This document shows positions 18,377-27,838 of a stretch of DNA of 64,000 bases, one piece after another. This DNA comes from an uncultured Acinetobacter sp. (GTDB lineage Bacteria > Pseudomonadota > Gammaproteobacteria > Pseudomonadales > Moraxellaceae), in contig NZ_CANQTS010000006.1 of the NCBI RefSeq assembly GCF_947626835.1, forward strand, positions 1 to 64,000, given 5' to 3'. The notes beneath the pieces are model-generated. The model was not told the origin of the DNA, made no database searches, and worked only from the letters and a program-made list of their open reading frames with translations. The translations under genes were made by a program, and so were the position numbers. Every line of letters begins with the position of its first letter. The stretch's first letter is position 1.

Positions 18377-19126
18377 ATGACCGCTGAAGACATCACACCT
18401 CTTCCGAAACATGTTGCCATCATTATGGATGGCAACAATCGTTTTGCCAAAAAAAATCAGATGCAAAAAGGCGATGGCCATCGAGAAGGGAAAACCGTCC
18501 TTGATCCGATTGTTGAATATTGCCGTCAAGAGAAAATTCGTGCGCTGACGGTTTTTGCTTTTTCAAGTGAAAATTGGAATCGTCCGCAATTTGAAGTTGA
18601 TTTGCTGATGAAACTGCTTGAAGACACCATTCACGAACAAATCCCACGTATGGAAAAATTTGAAATTTCCTTACGTTTTATTGGGGATCGCGCGCGTCTT
18701 TCGCCACAATTGCGTGATTTGATGGCTTATGCAGAGCAACGTACGGCACAATTTACTGAAATGACGTTGTGCATTGCAGTAAGCTATGGTGGGATGTGGG
18801 ACATGGCAGAAGCTGCAAAGCAATTGGCAGCAGATGTTGTAAATAATAAACTGAGCTTAGATGACGTTAATACTGAAAGCTTTGCTCAATATATCAGTAT
18901 GTCTGATTTGCCGCCTGTGGATTTATTAATTCGCACCGGTGGGGATTTTAGACTGTCCAATTTCTTGCTGTGGCAAGCCGCTTATGCAGAACTATATTTT
19001 ACTCAGACACTTTGGCCTGAGTTTACGGTGGATGAGCTGCAAGATGCCTTTAACGTGTTCGCTGGACGTGAACGCCGTTTTGGTAAAACTTCTGAGCAAA
19101 TCCAACTAGAGAAAAATGAGAATTAA
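18377..19126 (+). CDS. uppS: undecaprenyl diphosphate synthase
   Basis: A 249-residue cis-prenyltransferase that makes C55 undecaprenyl diphosphate, the lipid carrier for peptidoglycan and other envelope polymers. The catalytic Asp18 lies in IIMDGNNR. The usual GNGRWA is GNNRFA here, a conservative difference outside the aspartate. The FAFSSENW and RTGGDFRLSNFLLWQ motifs are also present. It is tightly spaced with frr (3 bases) and cdsA (3 bases), so one transcript is likely. Confidence 0.96.
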   Translation: MTAEDITPLPKHVAIIMDGNNRFAKKNQMQKGDGHREGKTVLDPIVEYCRQEKIRALTVFAFSSENWNRPQFEVDLLMKLLEDTIHEQIPRMEKFEISLRFIGDRARLSPQLRDLMAYAEQRTAQFTEMTLCIAVSYGGMWDMAEAAKQLAADVVNNKLSLDDVNTESFAQYISMSDLPPVDLLIRTGGDFRLSNFLLWQAAYAELYFTQTLWPEFTVDELQDAFNVFAGRERRFGKTSEQIQLEKNEN

Positions 19127-19129
19127 TCG

Positions 19130-19957
19130 ATGTTAGAGCGGATCATCACCGCATTGGTATTGGTCGCAATTGTATTGTGTAGTATGTTTGCGACAACTTC
19201 ACCTTATCCAATGTTAGTGTTAATGACGACAGCTGCGGGGGTTGCAGGCTATGAGTGGTATAAACTCATGCCGCAAAAAGCAGAACGTCTGATCAATAAG
19301 CCACTGGCTTATGGATACGGAATTTTAACAGCAGGTTTATCTGCTTTAGCACTTTATTTTAATGATATTATTATTTTACTGTGGTCAGCCTCGATCATGT
19401 CATGGTGTTTAAGTCTTTATTGGGTAAAATCTTATCCAAGCTATGACGGTTGGTACAATCCAAGTTTAAAAATTATCGGTTTGATTTTGGTGGCGGCTGC
19501 GATTACCGCGATCTATAGCCTATGGAGCAGTTCACCTTGGTGGTTGATGTATCTGTTTTTATTGGTGTGGGGTGCTGACAGTGGGGCTTACTTTGTAGGG
19601 CGTAAACTGGGTAAGAAAAAACTTGCGCCATCGGTGAGTCCTAATAAGTCGATTGAAGGGTTATATGGTGGTGTCGTCACCGCCATGCTGATTGTGATTG
19701 CAGTAGAATTGTTGTATTTAGAATTAAGTTTACTCGAACATGCACTGTTCTTAGGTTTGTCTGTAATTACCGTGTTTAGCTCAGTGTTAGGGGATTTATT
19801 TGAATCGATGATTAAACGCCGTGCTGGCATTAAAGATTCAGGGCGTATTTTACCTGGGCATGGTGGCGTTTTAGATCGAATTGACTCATTATTGTCCGCT
19901 GCACCGATTTTTGCAGCAGGGCTTTATATTTTAAAACTTACTGGCGTAGATTTATAA
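19130..19957 (+). CDS. cdsA: phosphatidate cytidylyltransferase
   Basis: A 275-residue integral membrane enzyme making CDP-diacylglycerol from phosphatidate and CTP, the branch point of phospholipid synthesis. It has about eight membrane helices. The C-terminal CTP-transferase signature runs from SVLGDLFESMIKRRAGIKDSG to LPGHGGVLDRIDS, and the acidic DSGAYFVGRKLGKKK stretch precedes it. The stop codon is adjacent to the dxr start. Confidence 0.95.
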   Translation: MLERIITALVLVAIVLCSMFATTSPYPMLVLMTTAAGVAGYEWYKLMPQKAERLINKPLAYGYGILTAGLSALALYFNDIIILLWSASIMSWCLSLYWVKSYPSYDGWYNPSLKIIGLILVAAAITAIYSLWSSSPWWLMYLFLLVWGADSGAYFVGRKLGKKKLAPSVSPNKSIEGLYGGVVTAMLIVIAVELLYLELSLLEHALFLGLSVITVFSSVLGDLFESMIKRRAGIKDSGRILPGHGGVLDRIDSLLSAAPIFAAGLYILKLTGVDL

Positions 19958-21151
19958 ATGTCACAAACTGTTTGTATTTTAGGTGTTACAGGTTCAATTG
20001 GTCAAAGTACCTTAAAAATTTTGCAACAACATCCTGAACAATATTCTATCTTTGCAGTCACGGCACACAGCCGAATGGATGCCTTGGTAGAGATTTGCAA
20101 ACAGTATCAGCCAAAAATTGCCGTTGTCCCTCAAGATAAAGTCGATGAATTGGCTCAAAAACTCCGTGACGCAAAGCTGAATCATATTGAAATCTTAAGT
20201 GGTGAAGCAGGTCTAATAAGCGTAGCTGAACATCCATCGGTTGATGTGGTGATGGCTGCTATTGTGGGTGCTGCAGGTTTATTGCCAACCCTTGCTGCGG
20301 TAAAAGCCGGCAAACGTGTATTACTTGCCAATAAAGAAGCCTTAGTGATGTCAGGCGATCTTATGATGAATGCGGCGCGTGAGTATGGCGCATTGTTGTT
20401 GCCGGTAGATTCTGAACATAATGCAATTTTTCAGTGCTTACCGAGTGATTACATCAATGCTAAACGCAATGGACAGCCACAACTTGGCGTGAAACAAATT
20501 CTACTCACCGCCTCAGGTGGTCCATTTTTAAACCACAGTTTAGAACAATTACACCATGTAACCCCGGCACAAGCCTGCAAACATCCAAATTGGTCAATGG
20601 GGCAAAAAATTTCCGTTGATTCAGCCACCTTAATGAATAAAGGTCTGGAATTGATTGAAGCGTGTCATTTATTTGCTGTTTCAGAAGATTATATTACTGT
20701 GGTCGTGCATCCAGAGAGTATTATTCACTCGATGGTGCAATATGTAGATGGCTCAACCTTAGCACAAATGGGTAATCCCGATATGTGTACGCCCATTGCG
20801 CATGCTTTAGCATGGCCTGAGCGTCTGACCACGCATGTACCACCTTTGGATTTATTTATTCATCAACAACTGAATTTTCAAGCGCCAGATGTGATACGTT
20901 TTCCTGCTTTAAAACTGGCACGTTGTGCAATGCAGGCCGGTGGTACAGCACCTACTTTGCTCAATGCAGCAAATGAAATTGCAGTGGCAGCATTTTTACA
21001 ACAACAAATTAAATTTACACAAATTCCACAAGTAGTTGAGCATACCTTAAACCAAATTGCTTATGCTCAAGCAGATACCCTTGAGGCAATTTTGGCCGCC
21101 GATCAACACGCGCGCCGTGTTGCGTTTGATTATATTGAAATAGGAAGCTAA
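19958..21151 (+). CDS. dxr: 1-deoxy-D-xylulose 5-phosphate reductoisomerase
   Basis: A 397-residue enzyme of the MEP isoprenoid pathway. It converts DXP to MEP with NADPH. Visible elements are the N-terminal nucleotide-binding GVTGSIGQSTL, the metal and substrate block LPVDSEHNAIFQ, the flexible loop near KHPNWSMGQKISVDSATLMNKGLE, and HPESIIHSMVQY. No gap separates it from cdsA, and only 3 bases precede rseP. It supplies the precursors that UppS uses. Confidence 0.97.
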   Translation: MSQTVCILGVTGSIGQSTLKILQQHPEQYSIFAVTAHSRMDALVEICKQYQPKIAVVPQDKVDELAQKLRDAKLNHIEILSGEAGLISVAEHPSVDVVMAAIVGAAGLLPTLAAVKAGKRVLLANKEALVMSGDLMMNAAREYGALLLPVDSEHNAIFQCLPSDYINAKRNGQPQLGVKQILLTASGGPFLNHSLEQLHHVTPAQACKHPNWSMGQKISVDSATLMNKGLELIEACHLFAVSEDYITVVVHPESIIHSMVQYVDGSTLAQMGNPDMCTPIAHALAWPERLTTHVPPLDLFIHQQLNFQAPDVIRFPALKLARCAMQAGGTAPTLLNAANEIAVAAFLQQQIKFTQIPQVVEHTLNQIAYAQADTLEAILAADQHARRVAFDYIEIGS

Positions 21152-21154
21152 AAC

Positions 21155-22507
21155 ATGAGTGCCTTATTTATGATTGTGGCGGCAATTTTGTTGCTTGGGC
21201 CGTTAATTGCGATTCATGAATTTGGACACTATTTTGTGGCACGAAAACTTGGTGTCAAAGTTTTAGTGTATTCGATTGGTTTTGGGCCAACACTGCTGAA
21301 ATGGACCTCAAAAAAATCAGGGATTCAATACCAACTCTCGGCTTTGCCTTTGGGTGGCTATGTCAAAATGCTCGATGAGCGTGAAGGTAACGTAGCGGCC
21401 GAAGATTTACCCAAAGCCTTCAACCGTCAACATCCTTGGAAAAGAATTGCCATTGTAGCAGCAGGTCCATTGGTCAATTTGGTTTTTGCGGTATTGTTGT
21501 TTTGGGTGTTATTTTTACCAGAGCAAACCCAACTTAACACTCGAGTAGGTAAAGTCTTAGACAACACACCGGCTGCCAATGTGTTACAAGTGGGAGATAA
21601 AATTCAAGCGGTCGATGGAACCCAAACTCCAAATTGGGAAAAATTGAGTTTTGCTTTGGTTGATCGTGCCGGTGAGACTGGACATATTACTTTAAATGTT
21701 GATCGTGCAGGACAATCACAAAATGTTCAATTGCCGATTGAGAATTTTTTAAAAGATCAAAGCCAATCGCCGCTTGATGAACTGGGCTTTTTACCTTATA
21801 GACCCTCAATTCCTGCTGTAGTGTCTAAGCTGACCGAAGATGGCGCAGCCATTCGTCAAGGGATGCAAGTGGGTGATCAGATCATTGCCATTGATGGGGT
21901 AATTATGCCTGATTGGTACGCAGTGGTTGAAAAAGTACAAGCTTCCCCTGAAAAGCTATTAAAGATTGAAGTATTACGCGATAATAAAACCGTAATGCTT
22001 GAGGTCATGCCGCAAGGTAAACGAGATAACATGGGACGTGTCACTGGAATGCTTGGTGTTCAAAGTGATCCGGGTAAAATTCATATCCCAAATGAATATC
22101 AGCAAACCATCCAATATAGTCCAATCGAAGCACTTGGTATGGCTGCAGATAAAACTGTGCATATCTCCAGTATGATCTTAAACTCTATGGTCAAAATGGT
22201 GAAAGGACTGATTGGCTTAGATAATTTATCAGGGCCAATTACCATTGCTAAAGTCGCAGGTCAAAGTGCTGAAATGGGATGGCAGACCTTTATTGGCTTT
22301 ATGGCTTTGATGAGTGTAAGTTTGGGTATTTTAAATTTATTACCGATTCCTATGCTCGATGGTGGACATTTAGTCTATTATTTTATTGAACTGCTTCGGG
22401 GTAAACCTGTTTCGGAACAAATACAATTAGTTGGCTTAAAAATTGGTATGGTACTGCTCGGAAGTATGATGCTTCTGGCATTATTTAATGACTTTATGCG
22501 TTTATAA
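21155..22507 (+). CDS. rseP: site-2 protease RseP
   Basis: A 450-residue intramembrane zinc protease. The HEFGH motif is in the first helix (residues 21-25). Two periplasmic PDZ domains follow (about 115-200 and 210-290), and the C-terminal helix has the LDGGH motif. In enteric bacteria it cleaves RseA to release sigma-E and also clears signal peptide remnants. It lies directly upstream of bamA and skp, outer membrane genes under envelope-stress control elsewhere. No sigma-E promoter was identified here. Confidence 0.95.
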   Translation: MSALFMIVAAILLLGPLIAIHEFGHYFVARKLGVKVLVYSIGFGPTLLKWTSKKSGIQYQLSALPLGGYVKMLDEREGNVAAEDLPKAFNRQHPWKRIAIVAAGPLVNLVFAVLLFWVLFLPEQTQLNTRVGKVLDNTPAANVLQVGDKIQAVDGTQTPNWEKLSFALVDRAGETGHITLNVDRAGQSQNVQLPIENFLKDQSQSPLDELGFLPYRPSIPAVVSKLTEDGAAIRQGMQVGDQIIAIDGVIMPDWYAVVEKVQASPEKLLKIEVLRDNKTVMLEVMPQGKRDNMGRVTGMLGVQSDPGKIHIPNEYQQTIQYSPIEALGMAADKTVHISSMILNSMVKMVKGLIGLDNLSGPITIAKVAGQSAEMGWQTFIGFMALMSVSLGILNLLPIPMLDGGHLVYYFIELLRGKPVSEQIQLVGLKIGMVLLGSMMLLALFNDFMRL

Positions 22508-22545
22508 AAACGTAATGGAATAAACTAACAGCGGAAAAGACTGGC

Positions 22546-24927
22546 ATGCAGCACAGAGATTTATTTATGCCTTTGGCACTGATTAGTGCAATGGCAGCAG
22601 TACCACAAGTATATGCAGCACAAGAGTTTGTCGTACGTGACATTAAAGTCGATGGTCTGGTACGTTTAACCCCCGCGCAAGTTTATAGCGCACTGCCAAT
22701 TCAAGTGGGACAGCGTGTTGACGATGCTGCAATTGCAGAAGCAATTCGTGTTTTATACGCCACAGAAAATTTTGACGATATTAAAACGGCACATTTAGAC
22801 GATGTGCTTGGTTTTCAAGTGGTCGAACGTCCTTTAATTTCAAGTGTTGAACTTAAAGGCAATAAGCTGATTCCAAAAGAAGCCTTAACTGAAGGTTTAT
22901 CTAAAATGGGCTTGGCTGAAGGTCAGGTCTTAAAAAAATCGTTATTACAAACCGTAGAAGCCGAACTTGAACAGCAGTACATGCAGCAAGGTCGTTATGA
23001 TGCTGATGTAAAAGTGATCAGTACACCGCAACCAAATAATCGTGTCGCGGTGACCTTAGAGTTTATTGAAGGTAAAGCCGCTAAAGTTTTTGACATCAAT
23101 TTAATTGGCAATAGCGTATTTAATGATGATGAAATCAAACGTGTTTTTGCAGTTAAAGAAAGTGGCTGGAATTCGATTTTATCTAAAAATGATCGCTATG
23201 CACGTGAGAAAATGGCGGCAAGTTTAGAAGCATTGCGCGCTTTGTATCTCAACAAAGGTTACATTAATTTTGATATTAGCCATTCAAGCTTAAACTTAAG
23301 TGAAGATAAGAAAAATGTCTTTATTGAAGTGGCTGTAACTGAAGGCGAGAAGTTTCAATTTGGTGAAACCAAGTTCTTAGGTGATGCACTGTATAGTACC
23401 GAAGAACTTAAAGCTTTACAGCTGTATAAAGAGGGGCAGACTTACTCTCAAGAAAAAGTCAATTCTGTTAAGCAATTGCTGCAGCGCAAGTACAGCAACG
23501 CAGGTTACTACTTTGCTGAAGTGAATGTGGTTCCGCAAATTGACAACGAAAACCAAACAGTTGGCTTAAATTATTACGTTAATCCAGGGCAGCAAGTTAC
23601 TGTTCGTCGTATTAACTTTAGCGGCAATATTAAAACCGGTGATGAAGTTCTGCGCCGTGAAATGCGTCAGATGGAAGGTGCACTCGCCAGCAGCGAAAAA
23701 ATTGATTTATCTAAAGTCCGTTTAGAGCGTACCGGTTTCTTTAAAACTGTAGACATGAAATTGGCACGTGTGCCCAATGTTCCAGATCAAGTTGATATTA
23801 ATGTCAATGTTGAAGAACAGCATTCCGGCACAAGTACTTTAGCGGTGGGTTTTTCGCAAACTGGTGGTGTCACATTCCAAGCAGGTTTAAGTCAAACCAA
23901 CTTCTTAGGGACAGGTAATAGTGTTGCAATTGATTTATCTCGCTCTGAAACACAAGACTATTACAACTTAAGCGTAACCGACCCTTACTTTACCATTGAT
24001 GGGGTACGTCGCGGTTACAACATGTATTACCGTAAAACCAAGCTTGATGATGACTATAACGTCAATAATTATGTAACAGACAGTATTGGTGGTGGCTTAA
24101 CTTTAGGTTATCCAATTGATGAAAATCAAAGTATTAGTTTTGGTTTAAATCTGGATCAAACGGATATCTCTACAGGTCCATATGCTTCGACCTATGTGTA
24201 TGATTATCTAGAAGATCAAGGCACAGATAGCTTTTTGACCTACAATATCAACTTAGGTTGGTCATATAACACATTGAATCGTCCAATGTTCCCAACCCAA
24301 GGTTCATTGCATCGTGTGAATGCAGAAGTGGCTTTACCCGGTGGTGATGCTGAATACCAAAAAATTACTTATGAAGCTCAAACCTTCTTGCCTTTAGGTC
24401 GAGATTTTGTGTTACGTGGCTATGGTAAGCTTGGCTATGGTAATGATCTGCCATTTTATAAGAACTTCTTTGCCGGCGGTTATGGTTCAGTACGTGGCTA
24501 TGAAAACAGTACACTCGGTCCCAAATACATTACTCAATTTGATTCAAATCAACAAGCTGCTGGCGAGCCAAATTCAAACCCGTACTATGAAGAAGTTGGG
24601 GGTAATGCCTTAGTTCAATTTGGTACAGAATTAGTTGTTCCATTGCCATTTAAGGGAGATTGGACCAGTCAAATGCGTCCTGTCGTGTTTGCTGAAGGTG
24701 CACAAGTCTTTGACACCTCTTGTGATGTACCGAATGATCCGCGTGATCAAAAACTCTGTACAGACAACTATGAGTTTGACTTAGAAAATATGCGTTATTC
24801 GGTGGGTGTTGGCTTTACTTGGATTACCATGATTGGTCCGTTATCACTGAGCTACGCGTTCCCACTCAATGAAAAAGATGGCGACGAAACCAAGAATATT
24901 CAATTTGAGATCGGTCGTACCTTCTAA
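22546..24927 (+). CDS. bamA: outer membrane protein assembly factor BamA
   Basis: A 793-residue Omp85 protein, the core of the machinery that folds beta-barrel proteins into the outer membrane. It has a signal peptide ending near residue 25 (VYAA), five POTRA repeats over about residues 25-420, and a 16-strand barrel. The barrel includes the VRGYENSTLGP lid-loop motif and ends in a C-terminal phenylalanine (EIGRTF). Length is typical. It precedes skp, a periplasmic chaperone that feeds it substrates. Confidence 0.96.
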   Translation: MQHRDLFMPLALISAMAAVPQVYAAQEFVVRDIKVDGLVRLTPAQVYSALPIQVGQRVDDAAIAEAIRVLYATENFDDIKTAHLDDVLGFQVVERPLISSVELKGNKLIPKEALTEGLSKMGLAEGQVLKKSLLQTVEAELEQQYMQQGRYDADVKVISTPQPNNRVAVTLEFIEGKAAKVFDINLIGNSVFNDDEIKRVFAVKESGWNSILSKNDRYAREKMAASLEALRALYLNKGYINFDISHSSLNLSEDKKNVFIEVAVTEGEKFQFGETKFLGDALYSTEELKALQLYKEGQTYSQEKVNSVKQLLQRKYSNAGYYFAEVNVVPQIDNENQTVGLNYYVNPGQQVTVRRINFSGNIKTGDEVLRREMRQMEGALASSEKIDLSKVRLERTGFFKTVDMKLARVPNVPDQVDINVNVEEQHSGTSTLAVGFSQTGGVTFQAGLSQTNFLGTGNSVAIDLSRSETQDYYNLSVTDPYFTIDGVRRGYNMYYRKTKLDDDYNVNNYVTDSIGGGLTLGYPIDENQSISFGLNLDQTDISTGPYASTYVYDYLEDQGTDSFLTYNINLGWSYNTLNRPMFPTQGSLHRVNAEVALPGGDAEYQKITYEAQTFLPLGRDFVLRGYGKLGYGNDLPFYKNFFAGGYGSVRGYENSTLGPKYITQFDSNQQAAGEPNSNPYYEEVGGNALVQFGTELVVPLPFKGDWTSQMRPVVFAEGAQVFDTSCDVPNDPRDQKLCTDNYEFDLENMRYSVGVGFTWITMIGPLSLSYAFPLNEKDGDETKNIQFEIGRTF

Positions 24928-24954
24928 GGACGACCTCAAATTTAGGACATAACA

Positions 24955-25440
24955 ATGAAAAAAATATTGATCGTGGCTTTAGCGACCTTCAGTCTAAATA
25001 TCGCCCATGCTGATGACTATGCTGTTGTAGATTTACAAAAGGTGGTACAAAGTAGTACTTACCTGAAACAGCAAAATGTGACCTTGCAAAACACCATTAA
25101 GCCGCAAACCATGCAAATTGAGCAATTGCAAAAGGACCTCAACGTAATTCAGCAAAAGGGTCAAGCTGCAAAAACTGCAGTCGAGCGTGAAAAACTCGCC
25201 AAGGATTTTGATGCTAAGGCTGAACAGTTAGCAACATTGCAACAGCAAGTGCAAAATACCGTACAAAGCAGTATGCAAAACGTCAATAAAACCTTCGATG
25301 CACGTTTGAAAGCGACTGCTGAGCAATTACGTTTAGAAAATAAACTGGATCTGGTATTAAATAAAAATGCTGTACTTGCTTATGAGGTAAAAGCTGATTT
25401 AACTGATAAAATGATTCAAAAGGTTAATGCAATTAAATAA
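24955..25440 (+). CDS. skp: periplasmic chaperone Skp (OmpH family)
   Basis: A 161-residue OmpH/Skp family protein. It has a signal peptide (cleavage near residue 19, AHA), a short trimerisation core starting YAVVDLQKVVQSS, a long Gln/Lys-rich coiled coil (about residues 45-125), and a return strand region near the C-terminus. Skp trimers hold unfolded outer membrane proteins in the periplasm for BamA. It lies 27 bases after bamA. Confidence 0.9.
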   Translation: MKKILIVALATFSLNIAHADDYAVVDLQKVVQSSTYLKQQNVTLQNTIKPQTMQIEQLQKDLNVIQQKGQAAKTAVEREKLAKDFDAKAEQLATLQQQVQNTVQSSMQNVNKTFDARLKATAEQLRLENKLDLVLNKNAVLAYEVKADLTDKMIQKVNAIK

Positions 25441-25443
25441 TAT

Positions 25444-26514
25444 ATGAATCATTCAGTCTTTACCCTGCAAGATTTAGCTCGCCGTGTACATGGCGAGTGG
25501 ATCGGGCAAGCTGATCTGACCCTAGTGGGTTTGGCAAGCCTCGATCAAGCACAAGCTCAGCAGCTTGGTTTTGTCAACGGTGATAAATACTTAGCACAAG
25601 CTAAAACTTCTCAAGCAGGTGCATTAATTGTCACTGCAGCCTTACGTGAGCAATTGCCACCCGAGGGAAATTATATTGTAGTGGCGAATCCTTACCTAGC
25701 TTTTGCGATCTTAACGCATGTGTTTGAACGTAAACACAGCAAACGTGGTATAGAAAGCACGGCACAGATTGATCCTTCAGCCATCATTTCAGATAGTGCC
25801 TATATTGGGCATTATGTGGTGATTGGTGAGCATTGTGTGGTTGGTGACAACACCATTATTCAATCGCATGTCAAAATTGACGATTTTGTCGAAATTGGCA
25901 AAGACTGTTTTATTGATGCTCATGTGACCATTACCGGTGAAAGCCATTTAGGCGATCGAGTGCGTATTCATGCCAATACGGTCATTGGCAGTGAAGGCTT
26001 TGGTTTTGCACCTTATCAAGGTAAATGGCATCGTATTGCGCAATTGGGCTCGGTGCGTATTGGCAATGACGTACGTATTGGTTCAAATACCAGTGTAGAT
26101 CGTGGCGCGCTTGATCATACTGTAATTGAAGATGGGGTGATTATTGATAACCTTGTGCAAATCGCACATAACGTGAAAATTGGTGCAGGAACCGCCATTG
26201 CCGCCAAAAGTGCTATTGCTGGTAGCACCACAATTGGCAAAAACTGTGTGTTGGCTGGGGCTGTTGGGGTTGTAGGCCATATAAATATTGCTGACAACGT
26301 GACTTTAACTGCAATGTCAATGGTCACAAATAATATTTCTGAGTCAGGCAGTTATTCGTCAGGTACAGGCATCTTACCGAATCAACAATGGAAACGTACA
26401 GTTGTTCGCCTCAGACAATTAGCAGATGTGCCATTGACCCAAGTTATGAAAAAACTTGATCATATGCAGACTCAAATTGAGTCCCTTGAATCAACTTTAA
26501 AATTGCGTAAATAA
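25444..26514 (+). CDS. lpxD: UDP-3-O-(3-hydroxyacyl)glucosamine N-acyltransferase
   Basis: A 356-residue left-handed beta-helix acyltransferase that adds the N-linked hydroxyacyl chain in lipid A synthesis. It has an N-terminal uridine-binding domain (about residues 1-100) and then hexapeptide repeats. The catalytic-region His is in [14 protein letters not shown]-terminal helix ([12 protein letters not shown]) closes the trimer. It starts 3 bases after skp and ends 2 bases before fabZ. Confidence 0.96.
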   Translation: MNHSVFTLQDLARRVHGEWIGQADLTLVGLASLDQAQAQQLGFVNGDKYLAQAKTSQAGALIVTAALREQLPPEGNYIVVANPYLAFAILTHVFERKHSKRGIESTAQIDPSAIISDSAYIGHYVVIGEHCVVGDNTIIQSHVKIDDFVEIGKDCFIDAHVTITGESHLGDRVRIHANTVIGSEGFGFAPYQGKWHRIAQLGSVRIGNDVRIGSNTSVDRGALDHTVIEDGVIIDNLVQIAHNVKIGAGTAIAAKSAIAGSTTIGKNCVLAGAVGVVGHINIADNVTLTAMSMVTNNISESGSYSSGTGILPNQQWKRTVVRLRQLADVPLTQVMKKLDHMQTQIESLESTLKLRK

Positions 26515-26516
26515 AT

Positions 26517-27011
26517 ATGAATATGATGACAGAGTCAAATGCTCCAGCATTCTCGAAAGTTGAATTGCCAATGACGATTCAAACCATTCGTGAATACTTA
26601 CCACATCGTTACCCATTCTTATTGGTTGATCGTGTGGTTGAAGTAACAGACAATAGTATCGTCGGTTATAAAAATGTATCGATTAACGAAGAATTTTTGC
26701 AAGGCCATTTTCCTGAATATCCAATTATGCCGGGTGTCTTAATTGTTGAGGCGCTGGCACAAGTTTCAGGTATTCTTGGTTTTATTATGAACGATCAGAA
26801 GCCAACTGCAGGTTCTTTGTTCTTATTTGCGGGTGCTGAGCGCGTTCGTTTCAAAAAACAAGTCGTAGCCGGCGACCAACTTGTATTAAAATCAGAGTTG
26901 GTGATGCAAAAACGTGGCATTTACAAGTACAATTGTACAGCCATGGTTGACGGCGTCGTTGCAACCACAGCGGAAATTATGATTTCGCATCAGAAAACAG
27001 AGCAGGCATGA
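26517..27011 (+). CDS. fabZ: 3-hydroxyacyl-ACP dehydratase FabZ
   Basis: A 164-residue hot-dog fold dehydratase of type II fatty acid synthesis. The catalytic His is in the LPHRYPFLLVDRV block and the catalytic Glu in PGVLIVEALAQ. The N-terminal 25 residues before the fold are longer than in E. coli, so initiation could be at either ATG of the MNMM start. The stop overlaps the lpxA start (ATGA). The overlap places the competing users of 3-hydroxyacyl-ACP under joint translation. Confidence 0.96.
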   Translation: MNMMTESNAPAFSKVELPMTIQTIREYLPHRYPFLLVDRVVEVTDNSIVGYKNVSINEEFLQGHFPEYPIMPGVLIVEALAQVSGILGFIMNDQKPTAGSLFLFAGAERVRFKKQVVAGDQLVLKSELVMQKRGIYKYNCTAMVDGVVATTAEIMISHQKTEQA

Positions 27012-27796
27012 GTAATCCCGATTTAATCCATCCAACCGCTATTATTGATGCATCGGCTGTTATTGCAGCTGATGCGCAAATCGGTCCTTACTGTATTATT
27101 GGTCCGCAGGTCACTATTGGTGCCGGCACCAAATTGCACTCCCACGTTGTGGTGGGAGGATACACCCGTATTGGCGAGCATAATGAAATTTTTCAGTTCG
27201 CAAGCGTGGGCGAAGTTTGTCAAGATTTGAAATATAATGGCGAAGAAACTTGGTTGGAAATCGGGGATCATAATACCATTCGTGAACATTGCAGTTTGCA
27301 TCGTGGTACGGTACAAGATCAAAGCTTAACGAAGATTGGCAGTCATAACCTACTGATGGTCAATACTCATATTGCACATGACTGTGTAGTCGGTAGTCAT
27401 AATATTATGGCCAACAACGTGGGCGTGGCAGGTCATGTACATGTCGGTGATTATGTGATCTTGGGTGGCAACTCTGGGATTCATCAATTCTGTAAGATTG
27501 GTTCTTATAGTATGGTGGGGGCTGCATCTTTAATCGTGAAAGATGTGCCGGCTTATGTTATGGCTTCAGGTAATCCTGCCCATGCATTTGCGATGAATTT
27601 TGAAGGGATGCGTCGTAAAGGTTGGTCAAAAGATGTGATTCAAGCCTTGCGTGAAGCATTTAAATTGGTCTACAAAGCGGGTCTTACCAAAGAGCAGGCT
27701 TTGGAAAAAATTCGAGCAGATTTATTACCTCAGCATGCTGAAGTGGCTTTGTTCGTTGATTCAATTGAACAGTCTGAGCGTGGTATTGTACGCTAA
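27008..27796 (+). CDS. lpxA: acyl-ACP-UDP-N-acetylglucosamine O-acyltransferase
   Basis: A 262-residue trimeric beta-helix enzyme catalysing the first step of lipid A synthesis. The hexapeptide repeats run to about residue 190. The catalytic His is in MVNTHIAHDCVVG, and the C-terminal helical domain begins at GMRRKG. In enteric bacteria lpxB follows directly. Here the block ends at a terminator, so lpxB must lie elsewhere. Confidence 0.97.
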   Translation: MSNPDLIHPTAIIDASAVIAADAQIGPYCIIGPQVTIGAGTKLHSHVVVGGYTRIGEHNEIFQFASVGEVCQDLKYNGEETWLEIGDHNTIREHCSLHRGTVQDQSLTKIGSHNLLMVNTHIAHDCVVGSHNIMANNVGVAGHVHVGDYVILGGNSGIHQFCKIGSYSMVGAASLIVKDVPAYVMASGNPAHAFAMNFEGMRRKGWSKDVIQALREAFKLVYKAGLTKEQALEKIRADLLPQHAEVALFVDSIEQSERGIVR

Positions 27797-27807
27797 AGAT
27801 ACTTAAA

Positions 27808-27838
27808 ATAAAAAAGACACCTGAGGGTGTCTTTTTTA
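27808..27838. terminator. terminator closing the lpxA end of the envelope block
   Basis: AGACACC/GGTGTCT arms with loop TGAG are flanked by A and T runs. It also serves the converging CpoB-like gene. Confidence 0.88.
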